From: Pedobacter sp. ASV28
Lineage (GTDB): Bacteria; Bacteroidota; Bacteroidia; Sphingobacteriales; Sphingobacteriaceae
Assembly: GCF_016428855.1 (NCBI RefSeq)
Contig: NZ_JAELTN010000019.1
Coordinates: 1-64,000 of the forward strand
DNA: 64,000 nucleotides
Direction of reading: 5' to 3'
The notes below the pieces were generated by a model. It was given only the letters and a program-made list of their open reading frames with translations, was not told where the DNA came from and did not search any database. Positions within the stretch are counted from its first letter, which is position 1; each line of letters opens with the position of its first letter. This document shows positions 19,408 through 28,493 of this stretch, piece by piece. A program made the translations under genes and the position numbers.

Positions 19408-19893
19408 ATGATTGTTTCAGAGAAAACCCTAAAATGGGCATTGAGTTTGTATCCTCCTTTGTTATTTCAGCGAATATGGGTGAGGAAATTCCATCCAGGA
19501 TTTAGAGGGGTCGACGTAAAGATTACGAACAGTTTCTTGAACAGAAATTACAATGGTTCTATTTTTGGTGGTACCATTTATGCCGCTACGGATCCTTTTT
19601 ACGCTATTTTGTTTGATCAGTTGATGCAGCGCAAAGGACATAAATGCAGGGTGTGGCTTAAAAGTGCGTCTATCCAGTATTTAAAACCTGGTCTGACCAA
19701 TCTATATTTTACCCTAACCATTACCGACGAGATGATCAAGGAGGCTGAGGCTTCATTAAATGAATATGGGAAATTTGTGAAGGCCTACCCTATGGAATTA
19801 TTCAATAAACAGGGCGAGCTGTGCGCTACGGTGATGAACGAAGTTTATCTGCGTACCAAATTCCCGAATGAAAAACAACGTGTAGCCATATAA
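19408..19893 (+). CDS. DUF4442 hotdog-fold protein
   Basis: A 161-aa cytoplasmic protein of the DUF4442 family, which has a hotdog fold related to PaaI-type acyl-CoA thioesterases. The family-like signature NRNYNGSIFGGTIYAATDP is near the middle, followed by the strand KSASIQYLKPG. No transmembrane segment or signal peptide is seen. Substrate and in vivo role are unknown. Eighteen bases separate it from the next plus-strand gene, so the two may be cotranscribed. Confidence 0.8.
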   Translation: MIVSEKTLKWALSLYPPLLFQRIWVRKFHPGFRGVDVKITNSFLNRNYNGSIFGGTIYAATDPFYAILFDQLMQRKGHKCRVWLKSASIQYLKPGLTNLYFTLTITDEMIKEAEASLNEYGKFVKAYPMELFNKQGELCATVMNEVYLRTKFPNEKQRVAI

Positions 19894-19910
19894 TTTTAAA
19901 TGCTGAGCTG

Positions 19911-20549
19911 ATGAATATTAAAAGATTGATTTTAGCAGGTGAAAATGTAAGCTTGGATTTCAAGAAAACGATCAGCAATTGCGAAAAAATTGCCAAAACA
20001 CTCGTGGCATTTGCCAATAATAAAGGAGGCAAGTTACTGATCGGGGTGGCCGATGATGGCACGATAAAGGGCGTAAAAGCTGAGGAAGAGGAAAAATACA
20101 TGATCACCAGGGCCGCACATCAGTTTTGTAAACCTGCCATTGAGCCATCTTTTGAAGAATATTTGGTAGATGATAAATTGGTTTTGGTGGCCGAAATTCC
20201 TAAAAGCGATACCAAACCGCATTACGCTTTAGATGAACAAGGAAAATGGTGGGTATATTTCAGGGTGCAGGACAAGAGCGTGCTGGCCAGCAAAATACTG
20301 ATAGAAGTCCTAAAAAAAGATGGGGAAAACGAAGGGACTTTCATTGCTTATTCCGAGCAAGAGAAAGCCCTGTTGGAATATTTAGGTGCAAACGGACGAA
20401 TTACCCTGAAAGAGTTTAGCAAATTGACCAGGAGCGCCTACAAAAAAGCACAGAAAATTATCGTCAACCTTATTTTATCGGGTATTATTTTACCGCACAT
20501 TACGGAAAAGGAAGAATATTACGTCATGGCCGATTTAGGTGGAAAGTAA
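19911..20549 (+). CDS. AlbA_2 (Schlafen-like) putative DNA-binding protein
   Basis: A 212-aa protein with an N-terminal AlbA_2 domain (about residues 10-130): the start ENVSLDFKKT, the core LVAFANNKGGKLLIGVADDG and the strand YFRVQDKSVLAS are typical of this Schlafen-AlbA group of putative nucleic-acid-binding or regulatory proteins. The C-terminal 70 residues (EKALLEYLGANGRITLKEF onward) look like a winged helix-turn-helix. It may be cotranscribed with the DUF4442 gene. The function is not established; such proteins occur both as regulators and in defence contexts. Confidence 0.75.
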   Translation: MNIKRLILAGENVSLDFKKTISNCEKIAKTLVAFANNKGGKLLIGVADDGTIKGVKAEEEEKYMITRAAHQFCKPAIEPSFEEYLVDDKLVLVAEIPKSDTKPHYALDEQGKWWVYFRVQDKSVLASKILIEVLKKDGENEGTFIAYSEQEKALLEYLGANGRITLKEFSKLTRSAYKKAQKIIVNLILSGIILPHITEKEEYYVMADLGGK

Positions 20550-20596
20550 AAAGCATTAGTTTATAAGTTCCCACTTAAAATTCCGATTTTTGTGGA

Positions 20597-21979
20597 ATGT
20601 TTACGTATTCCGTCGCAAAGTATAAATCTTACTATAAAGACAACCTTATTTTAGCCCTACCTATTGTATTATCACAATTGGGGCATACCTTAGTACACAT
20701 GGCCGATGGAATGATTGTTGGCCACTTTGCAGGTACGGTACAGCTGGCCTCGGTTTCTCTGGTAAATAGTTTGTTCATGCTCATTTTAGTGTTGGGCCTG
20801 GGCATTTCTTACGGCTTAACGCCTTTAATAGCACAAGCCAACGGTAGTGGCCACAAGAACGAATGTGGCAGACTCCTTTCCAACAGCTTGCTTATTAATT
20901 TTGTGGCCAGCCTTATCTTGTTTGCGCTGGTGTTGCTGGTTTATTTTAAAGTAATTGACCATATTGGGCAATCGCCAGATGTGGTCTTACATGCCAAGCC
21001 CTATTTAATGTACATGGGTATTTCGATATTTCCATTAATGATTTTCCAGGCTTTTAAGCAATTTACCGAGGGATTAGGATTTACCAAACAGGCCATGTTA
21101 ATTTCTATTTGGGGAAATCTGTTAAATGTCGTTTTGGGAATTATCTTTGTTAGAGGCATGTTTGGCATTGTTCCTATGGGGGTTAAGGGTGTAGGATTAA
21201 GTACACTGATAGACCGTGTTTTAATGGCCGTTGCCATGGGGGCCTATGTTTTTAATGCTCAAAATTTCAAGGTGTACCTTCCTGATTTTAAACTGTTTTC
21301 TTTTGATACCTCAAGAATTACTAAAATTATAAAACTGGGTGCTCCGGTAGCTATGCAATATGCTTTCGAAATCAGTGCCTTTAGTGGTGCAGGCATATTG
21401 ATTGGAACCATTGGTAAGATTGAACAGGCGGCCCATTTTACAGCACTTTCTTTGGCAGCGTTCACTTATATGCTAGCTACAGGTATTGCTAATGCGGCTA
21501 CCATTAAAACCGGAAATAATTTTGGAAGCAAAAACTATATTGGTTTACGCTTATCGGCCATTGCCAGCTACCATGTGGTAATCGTATTCATGTCTATTAC
21601 GGCGTTAATTTTTATGTTGGCCAACCATTACCTTCCCTATATTTATACCAGCGATCAAACGGTAATTGGTATTGCGGCACAATTGCTAATTTTGGCAGGC
21701 TTCTTCCAACTTTTTGATGGAACACAGGTGGTTGGTTTGGGTGTACTTAGGGGCTTGGGCGATGTAAATATGCCTACTTTCATTACATTTTTATCGTACT
21801 GGGTAATAGGGATCCCGGTAGGTTATTTGCTAGGCTTTCCATTGGGCTGGGGCGTTAAAGGAATTTGGTACGGTTTAACTTTAGGACTACTTACTGCCTC
21901 TATCCTACTCTTTATCAGGTTTCAGAACAGAACAAAGAAATTAATTGCCAATGAAGAAACTGAGCTTCATCAGCATTAA
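20597..21979 (+). CDS. MATE family efflux transporter
   Basis: A 460-aa inner-membrane cation-coupled multidrug and toxin extrusion transporter with about 12 hydrophobic segments. The N-terminal bundle carries LALPIVLSQLGHTLVHMADG and the second bundle the equivalent KLGAPVAMQYAFEISAFSGA, as expected of the two-fold MATE repeat. The soluble tail is short. It stands 47 bp after the AlbA_2 gene. An ATTTTTG string just before the ATG at 20597 resembles a -7 promoter box. Substrates (drugs, cationic metabolites) cannot be predicted. Confidence 0.92.
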   Translation: MFTYSVAKYKSYYKDNLILALPIVLSQLGHTLVHMADGMIVGHFAGTVQLASVSLVNSLFMLILVLGLGISYGLTPLIAQANGSGHKNECGRLLSNSLLINFVASLILFALVLLVYFKVIDHIGQSPDVVLHAKPYLMYMGISIFPLMIFQAFKQFTEGLGFTKQAMLISIWGNLLNVVLGIIFVRGMFGIVPMGVKGVGLSTLIDRVLMAVAMGAYVFNAQNFKVYLPDFKLFSFDTSRITKIIKLGAPVAMQYAFEISAFSGAGILIGTIGKIEQAAHFTALSLAAFTYMLATGIANAATIKTGNNFGSKNYIGLRLSAIASYHVVIVFMSITALIFMLANHYLPYIYTSDQTVIGIAAQLLILAGFFQLFDGTQVVGLGVLRGLGDVNMPTFITFLSYWVIGIPVGYLLGFPLGWGVKGIWYGLTLGLLTASILLFIRFQNRTKKLIANEETELHQH

Positions 21980-22013
21980 GTTGCATATTTAGCATTTTAT
22001 TATTTTTGCAGCT

Positions 22014-23153
22014 ATGAACAAAGTGCTGGTTTGCATCGCCTTTCTTTTGAGTTTTCTATTGTTGATCTCCTTTAAATCTCATGAATGGATGAATGGTAGT
22101 GGTTTACTGGACGATTCTTTAAGAAAAATATATGCAAAACCCAGTCAGGATTGGCCAAAGCCCAATGTAGAGGCTAGTGTTAAATTTGAAGAACTGGCTT
22201 CTTTATCCTCTACTCCGCTCGATTTATCTAATGATTCGATTAAAAAAGTGATGGAGTTGGGTAAACTGCTATTTTTCGATCCGCGACTTTCTGGTGCCAA
22301 CCAGATTTCTTGTGCCTCCTGCCATACTCCAGCAATGCATTGGTCTGATGGAAAAGAAGTTTCTTTGGGGCATAACGAACTGCCCAATATTCGAAATGCA
22401 CCATCTTTAGAAAACGTTTGGATTTATTACAGTTTCTTTTGGGATGGTAGGGCCAATACTTTAGTAAAACAGGCCGAAGGTCCCATTTCTGCACACCATG
22501 AAATGAACCAAGATTTAAAATTACTGCCTAAAAAACTTGGCAGGATAAAAGGATACGAGCCTTTATTTATGGCGGCATTTGGCACGGCCAAAATCACCAA
22601 CCAATTGATATTTGAGAGTTTGGCCACTTTTCAACAAAGTATTGTAAGCGGAGAAACACCGTTTGACAGGTTTTTAAATGGGGACAAGGCGGCATTGACA
22701 GATGAGCAACTGGTAGGCCTGCACTTGTTCAGGACCAAAGCTCGATGTATGAATTGCCATTATGGGGCTTATTTCACCGATAAAGAATTTCATAATATTG
22801 GATTGACGGAATATGGCCTGAAAAACCAAGATTTAGGTTTGTACCATGTAACCAAAAAGGTAGAAGATATAGGTAAATTTAAAACCCCTGGTTTACGTAA
22901 TGTGATGAAAACCGGTCCCTGGTTTCATCATGGAATGGTTAAAAGTATGGATAGCCTGATGGTTTTGTACAATATGGGTATGCCTGAACATATCGTTTTA
23001 CCAGGCCAAAAGGATGATCCTCTGCTGCCAAAAAAGGATAAATTAATTAGGGGGATTATGTTGAGCATAAGGGAAAGAAAAGCCGTCATCGCTTTTTTGG
23101 AAGCATTGTCGTCTCCTCCTGTGATCATAAAAGTAGACCAATTGCCTAAATAG
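22014..23153 (+). CDS. Di-haem cytochrome c peroxidase family protein
   Basis: Periplasmic cytochrome c peroxidase/MauG-type enzyme; typical members reduce hydrogen peroxide with electrons from cytochrome c. The N-terminus is a signal or anchor segment (LVCIAFLLSFLLLISF). Two CXXCH haem motifs are present: CASCH at 100-104 and CMNCH at 245-249. The spacing and the 379-aa length fit a two-domain di-haem enzyme. TATTTTTG at 22001-22008 matches the -7 promoter consensus six bases before the ATG. It converges on a tiny membrane-protein gene 5 bp downstream. Confidence 0.92.
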   Translation: MNKVLVCIAFLLSFLLLISFKSHEWMNGSGLLDDSLRKIYAKPSQDWPKPNVEASVKFEELASLSSTPLDLSNDSIKKVMELGKLLFFDPRLSGANQISCASCHTPAMHWSDGKEVSLGHNELPNIRNAPSLENVWIYYSFFWDGRANTLVKQAEGPISAHHEMNQDLKLLPKKLGRIKGYEPLFMAAFGTAKITNQLIFESLATFQQSIVSGETPFDRFLNGDKAALTDEQLVGLHLFRTKARCMNCHYGAYFTDKEFHNIGLTEYGLKNQDLGLYHVTKKVEDIGKFKTPGLRNVMKTGPWFHHGMVKSMDSLMVLYNMGMPEHIVLPGQKDDPLLPKKDKLIRGIMLSIRERKAVIAFLEALSSPPVIIKVDQLPK

Positions 23154-23157
23154 GCCA

Positions 23158-23316
23158 CTACATATGTTCGCTATCGTGCTTTTCTGGTTTTAGCTCTTTT
23201 TGGTTGAGTTCTTTTTCCAGTTCTTTTTGGTCTTTCTGATTTCTTTTGATGATGAAATAAACAAAACCTAAAATGGCAACAATAGCTACTGCGATAAGAA
23301 TAAAATTAATCTTCAT
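23158..23316 (-). CDS. Small single-pass membrane protein (52 aa)
   Basis: A short frame starting with ATG at 23316 encodes 52 residues. An N-terminal membrane helix (NFILIAVAIVAILGFVYFII) is followed by a charged, Lys/Glu/Gln-rich cytoplasmic tail that looks helical. It ends 5 bp from the convergent cytochrome c peroxidase gene. The clear split between hydrophobic and charged halves supports a real protein. The function is unknown. Confidence 0.6.
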   Translation of the reverse strand: MKINFILIAVAIVAILGFVYFIIKRNQKDQKELEKELNQKELKPEKHDSEHM

Positions 23317-23424
23317 TATCTCTAATTTGATATAACAAATTTAACTTAAGTAAATTAAGTGACTATTAAGTAGCTGTTAAACTTTATCTTCAATAGAAGA
23401 TATACAAGGCTGGGTCAATCACAA

Positions 23425-24519
23425 TTAAAAAAGCTCCTTCTGTTCCTCTATCCTATTTCTCATTTTAGGTTCGTGGAAATTAGAAAAACCAACCCCTATT
23501 AACCTTACTGATTTACCGTCGAAATCAGCGTTTTCAAGTAACGTTCTTGCCGCCTGATAGGCCTCATTTTCATCCGTAATGGGCTGTTCAAAAGAAATGC
23601 TCCTGGTGATCTGCTTAAAATCAGCAAATTTAACCTTTACGGTTATGGTCCTTCCGTAAAGTTGATATTGGCTAATTCTCCTGAAAGCCGATTGGGTAAT
23701 TTGCAGTAAGCGTTCATATAACTCGCTTCCTTTATCTAAATCATAACTAAAGGTATCTTCAGAACTGATTGATTTGATTTCACGATCGGGTTTTACAGCC
23801 CTGTTGTCAATACCCCTTACAATATGATAGAAGAACTTGCCCGATTTGCCAAACAAGATGGCCAAACGTTCTTCACTGAGTTTCTTAAGGTCGCTACCTT
23901 TGCGTATCCCCTGCATTTTCATTTTTTCGGCGGTTACCTTTCCCACCCCATGGAATTTTTCGACGGGAAGTTTCTCCATGAACTTCTCTATTTTAGAGGG
24001 GCCAATGAAAGTCAGCCCATCGGGCTTGTTCATATCAGAAGCTATTTTAGCCACGAATTTGTTGATGGAAACACCCGCCGATGCTGTTAAATGAAGTTCG
24101 TCTTTAATGGCTTTCTTTATTTGTTCGGCAATGGTAATGGCAGAGCCGATTCCCAATTTATCTTCCGTAACGTCTAAATAAGCTTCGTCTAAAGAGAGTG
24201 GCTCTATCAGATCGGTATATCGGCTAAATATTGCTCTGATATGCTTGGAAACTTCTTTGTAAGCCGAAAAACGTGGGTAAACAAAAATGGCATAGGGACA
24301 AAGTTGCTGCGCTTTTTTTGACGACATGGCCGAACGAATGCCGTAGGTTCTGGCTTCGTAACTGGCGGTAGCGACCACTCCTCCTCTGCCCTCTGGTGAT
24401 CCGCCAACCACCACGGGCTTGCCCCTCAATTCTGGAAAATCTCTTTGTTCTACTGAAGCATAAAAGGCATCCATATCGATGTGGATAATTTTTCGAATAG
24501 GTCGGACAGCTGTTTCCAT
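23425..24519 (-). CDS. dinB: DNA polymerase IV
   Basis: Y-family translesion DNA polymerase. The 364-aa protein has the family motifs IIHIDMDAFYASVEQRDFPE with catalytic Asp residues, SSYEARTYGIRSAMS-type fingers (here TASYEARTYGIRSAMS), SLDEAYLDVT with the second acidic pair, and the helix-hairpin-helix GVGKVTAEKM. The C-terminal little-finger domain ends in a beta-clamp-like sequence (QKELF). The start codon overlaps the stop of the upstream alpha/beta hydrolase by one base (TAATG), so translation is coupled. No LexA-type operator was recognised. Confidence 0.95.
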   Translation of the reverse strand: METAVRPIRKIIHIDMDAFYASVEQRDFPELRGKPVVVGGSPEGRGGVVATASYEARTYGIRSAMSSKKAQQLCPYAIFVYPRFSAYKEVSKHIRAIFSRYTDLIEPLSLDEAYLDVTEDKLGIGSAITIAEQIKKAIKDELHLTASAGVSINKFVAKIASDMNKPDGLTFIGPSKIEKFMEKLPVEKFHGVGKVTAEKMKMQGIRKGSDLKKLSEERLAILFGKSGKFFYHIVRGIDNRAVKPDREIKSISSEDTFSYDLDKGSELYERLLQITQSAFRRISQYQLYGRTITVKVKFADFKQITRSISFEQPITDENEAYQAARTLLENADFDGKSVRLIGVGFSNFHEPKMRNRIEEQKELF

Positions 24520-25472
24520 TATTTTAGCAAATTGTTGTCATAAGCCCGATTAGCCCAAAATTGATAATGCTTTCCGCTAAATTTTGTGCCATTAAATACC
24601 AAGTGGATAAATCCGTTCTTTTCCACCAAAATCGTATGAAGTATTTTTGCTTCCGGATTTTTAATCAATAGGAATGCTATATTTTCCGATTTATTTTTCC
24701 ATACCTCTCGATCATTTTCATCTTTATATTTTAACTCAAAGGTAGTTTGAAGATCTCTTGCCATTAACTTACTGCGATATAATGTACCACCTGTTGCCGA
24801 TACCAGTGGTTTACCGTTATAAACGACCACGCTATCGTTATACGCAATTACCTGTAAAAACTTGTTTTTTTGTTGTAGCCAGCTCTTCAGTTTGGCCAAG
24901 TGCTTTTGGGGCTCATAGCCATAAGTGGCCTCTAAAAATACTATTCTTTCGATATAATTGGGCAGTATTTCATAGGCATTGATATAGCCAAAGACAAAAC
25001 TTCCACCACCACTATGACCACTTAGCGTAATTTGAGGCTTTAAAGCTTGATATTTTTCATAGATCTTATCCACCATATTTCTAATGAGACGATCGCTATG
25101 CTGGTATTGTCTTCGCCAAGATGGCCAACTTTTATACTTGTTTTCTGCGTAGACAATAATGTAATTGGTACCTTGATCGGTCTGACGAACAAAAGCACTT
25201 TGTGCACCTATGTGTTGGATGTTATAATGCCAATCTTCAGTGTCGTCTACTTTTTTTCCAAAGGTTTGTGCAGTTGTATTGCCATTGGGAAGTGCATAAA
25301 TGACAATCTCGGTTGGTTTTTGGGGGTAAATAATGGGCTCGTCGATACTAAGCGTAACACCGCTGTCCATCTGAATCTGTACTAAAGAATGAATTTTTTG
25401 TTGAAATGCAGTTTGTGCCTGTAGGCCAAGCGAAGCAAATAAATAAAAAGCCAGTACAAGAAGCCTCATCAT
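24519..25472 (-). CDS. Exported alpha/beta-hydrolase-like protein
   Basis: A 317-aa protein with a signal peptide (LLVLAFYLFASLGLQAQ), probably periplasmic. Its nucleophile elbow GHSGGG (S154) is typical of alpha/beta hydrolases such as esterases and lipases; catalytic acid and His are not certain, but D257-region and the late FIHLVFNG stretch are candidates. Substrate unknown. It is the first gene of a two-gene unit with dinB, sharing one base. A link to translesion synthesis is not obvious and the pairing may be incidental. Confidence 0.7.
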   Translation of the reverse strand: MMRLLVLAFYLFASLGLQAQTAFQQKIHSLVQIQMDSGVTLSIDEPIIYPQKPTEIVIYALPNGNTTAQTFGKKVDDTEDWHYNIQHIGAQSAFVRQTDQGTNYIIVYAENKYKSWPSWRRQYQHSDRLIRNMVDKIYEKYQALKPQITLSGHSGGGSFVFGYINAYEILPNYIERIVFLEATYGYEPQKHLAKLKSWLQQKNKFLQVIAYNDSVVVYNGKPLVSATGGTLYRSKLMARDLQTTFELKYKDENDREVWKNKSENIAFLLIKNPEAKILHTILVEKNGFIHLVFNGTKFSGKHYQFWANRAYDNNLLK

Positions 25473-25560
25473 CCAAATTTAAGAAACTGTTTAAACTTTG
25501 TTGAGCAGAAGTGTACTTATTTTAGTCTATTGAATGGAGATGCCATTGCAGCTTGTCTTC

Positions 25561-26313
25561 TTATTTGGTTTTTGGCTTTCTGCCAATATTCAATACGGCA
25601 CCTACGCTAAATACAGAGTTCCCGGCATTTAAAAACTTTCTGCTCTTTAAACCAAAATTGCTTCCACTGGTATATTGTAGCTGCACCTCGTCACTCAGGA
25701 TCATTCGGGTAAAAAATACGGGCTCTAAAAAGATGTTATCTTCATTGGGCTGTAGCACACCATTCCTGTAAAAGTTATCGGTGTTGATAAAACTTAAACG
25801 CCAAGCGGTACCATAATTGAGACCGAAATTAATACCGAACAATTTTAGGTTGCTTATTCTTTTTGAACTGTAGTTCACCTGAAAGAACTTTTTGTTGTAA
25901 TTTGCCTCGTAGTGGTCGGTGCTCAATATGACATCATCTTGATCCAACTCTCTGAACGTTCTTTTACTCTTTCCGGTACCTACACCTGCATAAATTTCCA
26001 AGATCCTGTTGTTTTCTGGCCCAAATGTTTTAAAATATCCTCCCCCTATCTCAAAAGCTTTATGGTTAATGTCTTTTTTGGTGTTTTCAAAGTTCATAAA
26101 ACTTCCGTTTGCCATTACTGCAAAGTTTTCGACTAGGGCATAAGCAGTATTAAAATTGGCATTTCCCCTTAACGAAATATGGGCACCTCCTGCAAATTCG
26201 CCTTTGGTGGTCAGCATTGGGGTATTGGGTACACTTGGAATATAGATGGATGAGCAACTGCCCAAAAGTAATACAAGCGCAAAGGATAGGATCGGGTTAA
26301 ATTTTAACTGCAT
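25561..26313 (-). CDS. Lipoprotein, probable outer-membrane beta-barrel-like
   Basis: A 250-aa lipoprotein. The signal ends in the lipobox LLGSC, predicting lipidation at Cys20. The rest is rich in alternating strands with aromatic ends (GGYFKTFG, FGINFGLNYG, LQYTSGSNFGL), suggesting a beta-barrel or beta-sandwich surface protein like the hypothetical outer-membrane proteins common in Bacteroidota. No catalytic motif is seen. It is a single gene between the hydrolase and truC. The function is unknown. Confidence 0.65.
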   Translation of the reverse strand: MQLKFNPILSFALVLLLGSCSSIYIPSVPNTPMLTTKGEFAGGAHISLRGNANFNTAYALVENFAVMANGSFMNFENTKKDINHKAFEIGGGYFKTFGPENNRILEIYAGVGTGKSKRTFRELDQDDVILSTDHYEANYNKKFFQVNYSSKRISNLKLFGINFGLNYGTAWRLSFINTDNFYRNGVLQPNEDNIFLEPVFFTRMILSDEVQLQYTSGSNFGLKSRKFLNAGNSVFSVGAVLNIGRKPKTK

Positions 26314-26351
26314 AGATTTATTATTAACAGATTTAATAAAGGAAAATTGCC

Positions 26352-27035
26352 TTAGCGGGTAAAATTCATGAGGTCCATCATGCGTTTGAACGCTTCTTGT
26401 ACCCTGGCTTGAATCTGAATCTGTTCGGTGGTGACGGGGTGCTTAAAACGAAGTGACGATGCATGTAATAACATGGTCTCCATTTCGAATTGTTCCTTAA
26501 AAAATCTATTCTGTTTGTTGCAGCCGTGCGGCCGGTCGCCAATAATGGGATGAAAGATGTGTGCAAAGTGTTTGCGCAATTGATGCATCCTTCCGGTTTT
26601 TGGGTTAGCTTCTACCAAACTGTAGCGTGAAGTAGGATGTTGGCCAAAAGGAATATCCATTTCGACCTGCTGTAAGGTTCTAAAAGTGGTATAAGCTTCC
26701 TGTATGGTGCCATTTTCTTTGGCCAGTGGATAATCTATTACCATTTCGGGAAGCGTAAAGCCCCTAACAATGGCCAGATAATGTTTATCTACCAAGTTTT
26801 CCTGAAACTGTTTTTGCATGGCTATTTCTACCTCTTTATCAAAGGCAAACAACAATACACCACCTGTTTTTCGATCTAAGCGATGAACGGGATTGACTTG
26901 GCGACCTATTTGATCCCTAAGCATTTGTAAGGCAAATTCCTTGGCATCGTTGGCTATTTTAGAACGATGCACCAGCAATCCGTGTGGCTTGTTAATGGCA
27001 ATCAAATGCTCGTCCTGATATACAATTTCTAACAC
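26352..27035 (-). CDS. truC: tRNA pseudouridine synthase, TruC type
   Basis: RluA-family pseudouridine synthase; TruC modifies U65 of tRNA. The N-terminus MLEIVYQDEHLIAINKPHGL and the strings VHRS, VHRLDRKTGGVLLF (catalytic Asp in HRLDR), LVEANPKTGRMHQLRKH and HPIIGDRPHG match E. coli TruC closely, more than RluA, RluC or RluD. The 227-aa protein lacks an S4 domain, as TruC does. Translation starts from GTG at 27035. Single gene. Confidence 0.88.
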   Translation of the reverse strand: MLEIVYQDEHLIAINKPHGLLVHRSKIANDAKEFALQMLRDQIGRQVNPVHRLDRKTGGVLLFAFDKEVEIAMQKQFQENLVDKHYLAIVRGFTLPEMVIDYPLAKENGTIQEAYTTFRTLQQVEMDIPFGQHPTSRYSLVEANPKTGRMHQLRKHFAHIFHPIIGDRPHGCNKQNRFFKEQFEMETMLLHASSLRFKHPVTTEQIQIQARVQEAFKRMMDLMNFTR

Positions 27036-27118
27036 GCTGCGAAGATAGGAAATTATATCAGCGAATTTGTTTCGTGATTATCGGGTAAATAAAGTAAGAC
27101 CTGCAAGGACTAGGGTGC

Positions 27119-27994
27119 TCATTTCTTTTTAGAGAAGTCTATTTTGTTGGCATATTTTTTCTTTATGCCTATCAAAATTACGCCATTGGCAGCTTTTGAT
27201 CCATAGAGCGCTGCTGCTTTTGCATCTTTTAATATTTCTAATTTTTCTATCCATTCTGGATTGATGTCCTTTAACTGGCTATCTTTTTCCAAGATACAAC
27301 TTTTATCGCCGACATAGACCACATATAAAGGTTGATTAGAGGTGTTTATCGCATGGACACCTCCTACCATTATCCTTTGTGCTTTAGATAGCTTTATCAC
27401 CATATTGGCGCTGATTTCTTTTTCTATATTACTATAATTGTCCAGGTTAAAAACCAATGGGTATATGCTTTCTTCTGGAGCCATGCTTAGCATAAAATGA
27501 CCACCGCTATCTGTTAAGGCGATCACATTTTTAAAGCCCTTTTGGGTAATCTTAACACCTGCTAATGGCTTGCCTGTCGTTTCGTCTATTACTTTTCCCT
27601 TTATGGTATCCAGTTTTGCTTTCTCAATTGGCTGAGACTGCTCTGTTTTTTGAACCCTTGGAAGAATGCCGTCATTGTGAACCGTAACTGGTTTTAATGC
27701 TGATGCTTTGGCAGGAGTAAAAATGCTTGCTCCCATAACAATGGGCCATAGCCAATGCCAATTAGGTTTTTGTGTAGGTGCAGTGATCTCTCGGTCGAGC
27801 TGGTTAGATAATAACCGACCGCAAACATTGTCTTTCTTTTTGGTGAAAAAATCAATCAGCTCGGCATCAGAGCGCTTGGTCAGATCTATCACATGTTTTG
27901 CGCAAGTATTACAATAGCGACCCGCTTCGGAAGGAAGCATTTCATCCCAATTTTCAGCACAAGGATTGGTAAGTAGGAGTTGTAGTTTTTTCAT
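27119..27994 (-). CDS. Carboxypeptidase-regulatory-like and TonB-plug-like domain protein
   Basis: A 291-aa protein with an unusual arrangement. Residues 1-70 contain NPCAENWDEM, YCNTCAKHV and VCGRL, a cysteine-rich pattern common at the start of small Bacteroidota proteins. A hydrophobic segment (HWLWPIVMGASIF) follows, then a carboxypeptidase-regulatory-like domain (DTIKGKVIDETTGKPLAGV). The end is a TonB-dependent-receptor plug-like stretch, LKDAKAAALYGSKAANGVIL. No beta-barrel follows, so it is not a full receptor. It may be an envelope adaptor; the role is unknown. Single gene. Confidence 0.7.
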   Translation of the reverse strand: MKKLQLLLTNPCAENWDEMLPSEAGRYCNTCAKHVIDLTKRSDAELIDFFTKKKDNVCGRLLSNQLDREITAPTQKPNWHWLWPIVMGASIFTPAKASALKPVTVHNDGILPRVQKTEQSQPIEKAKLDTIKGKVIDETTGKPLAGVKITQKGFKNVIALTDSGGHFMLSMAPEESIYPLVFNLDNYSNIEKEISANMVIKLSKAQRIMVGGVHAINTSNQPLYVVYVGDKSCILEKDSQLKDINPEWIEKLEILKDAKAAALYGSKAANGVILIGIKKKYANKIDFSKKK

Positions 27995-28145
27995 CTATTT
28001 ATCGATGCTTAATTTCGCACCATTCCATAAATATTAATTCAATTTTTTTCATGTACAGAAATGGAAAATTTAATCCAGCTCAGATTCTGAAAGTCTCACC
28101 TTTTTTGTAAATAAACTAAATCTTATTTTAGTAGAAAAAACTACG

Positions 28146-28493
28146 ATGATAAAAATTATAAATAGTCTATTGATACTTTTTGCCGTGTTTATGGGCTTAA
28201 AACAAGGCTACAGCATGTTTTCTGCCAAACCCGAAATGATTGAACTATTTAGCAAATGGCATTTCTCTAAAACGGCGGTTACCATTAATGGCCTAATCAC
28301 CATGCTGGGTGCATTGCTTATTTTGCATCCCAAGACCTTTCTATGGGGCAACTTTATCATGGCCGCTGGCATATTGCTAATTTTGTGTTTACAATTATTG
28401 ATTAAAGATTTGAAAGGTGCAGCTATCGAATTACCATTTCTGCTTCTTAATTTTGTAATTATTTACTTCCAATATCCCTTAAATAAAGTCTAA
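28146..28493 (+). CDS. Small four-helix membrane protein (DoxX-like)
   Basis: A 115-aa inner-membrane protein with four hydrophobic segments, including INSLLILFAVFMGLKQGYSM, GLITMLGALLILHP and LPFLLLNFVIIYF. Size and helix pattern resemble DoxX-like or related small membrane proteins, but no diagnostic residues were recognised. Its stop overlaps the ATG of the Na+/H+ antiporter (TAATG), so the two are translationally coupled and may act together. Confidence 0.65.
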   Translation: MIKIINSLLILFAVFMGLKQGYSMFSAKPEMIELFSKWHFSKTAVTINGLITMLGALLILHPKTFLWGNFIMAAGILLILCLQLLIKDLKGAAIELPFLLLNFVIIYFQYPLNKV

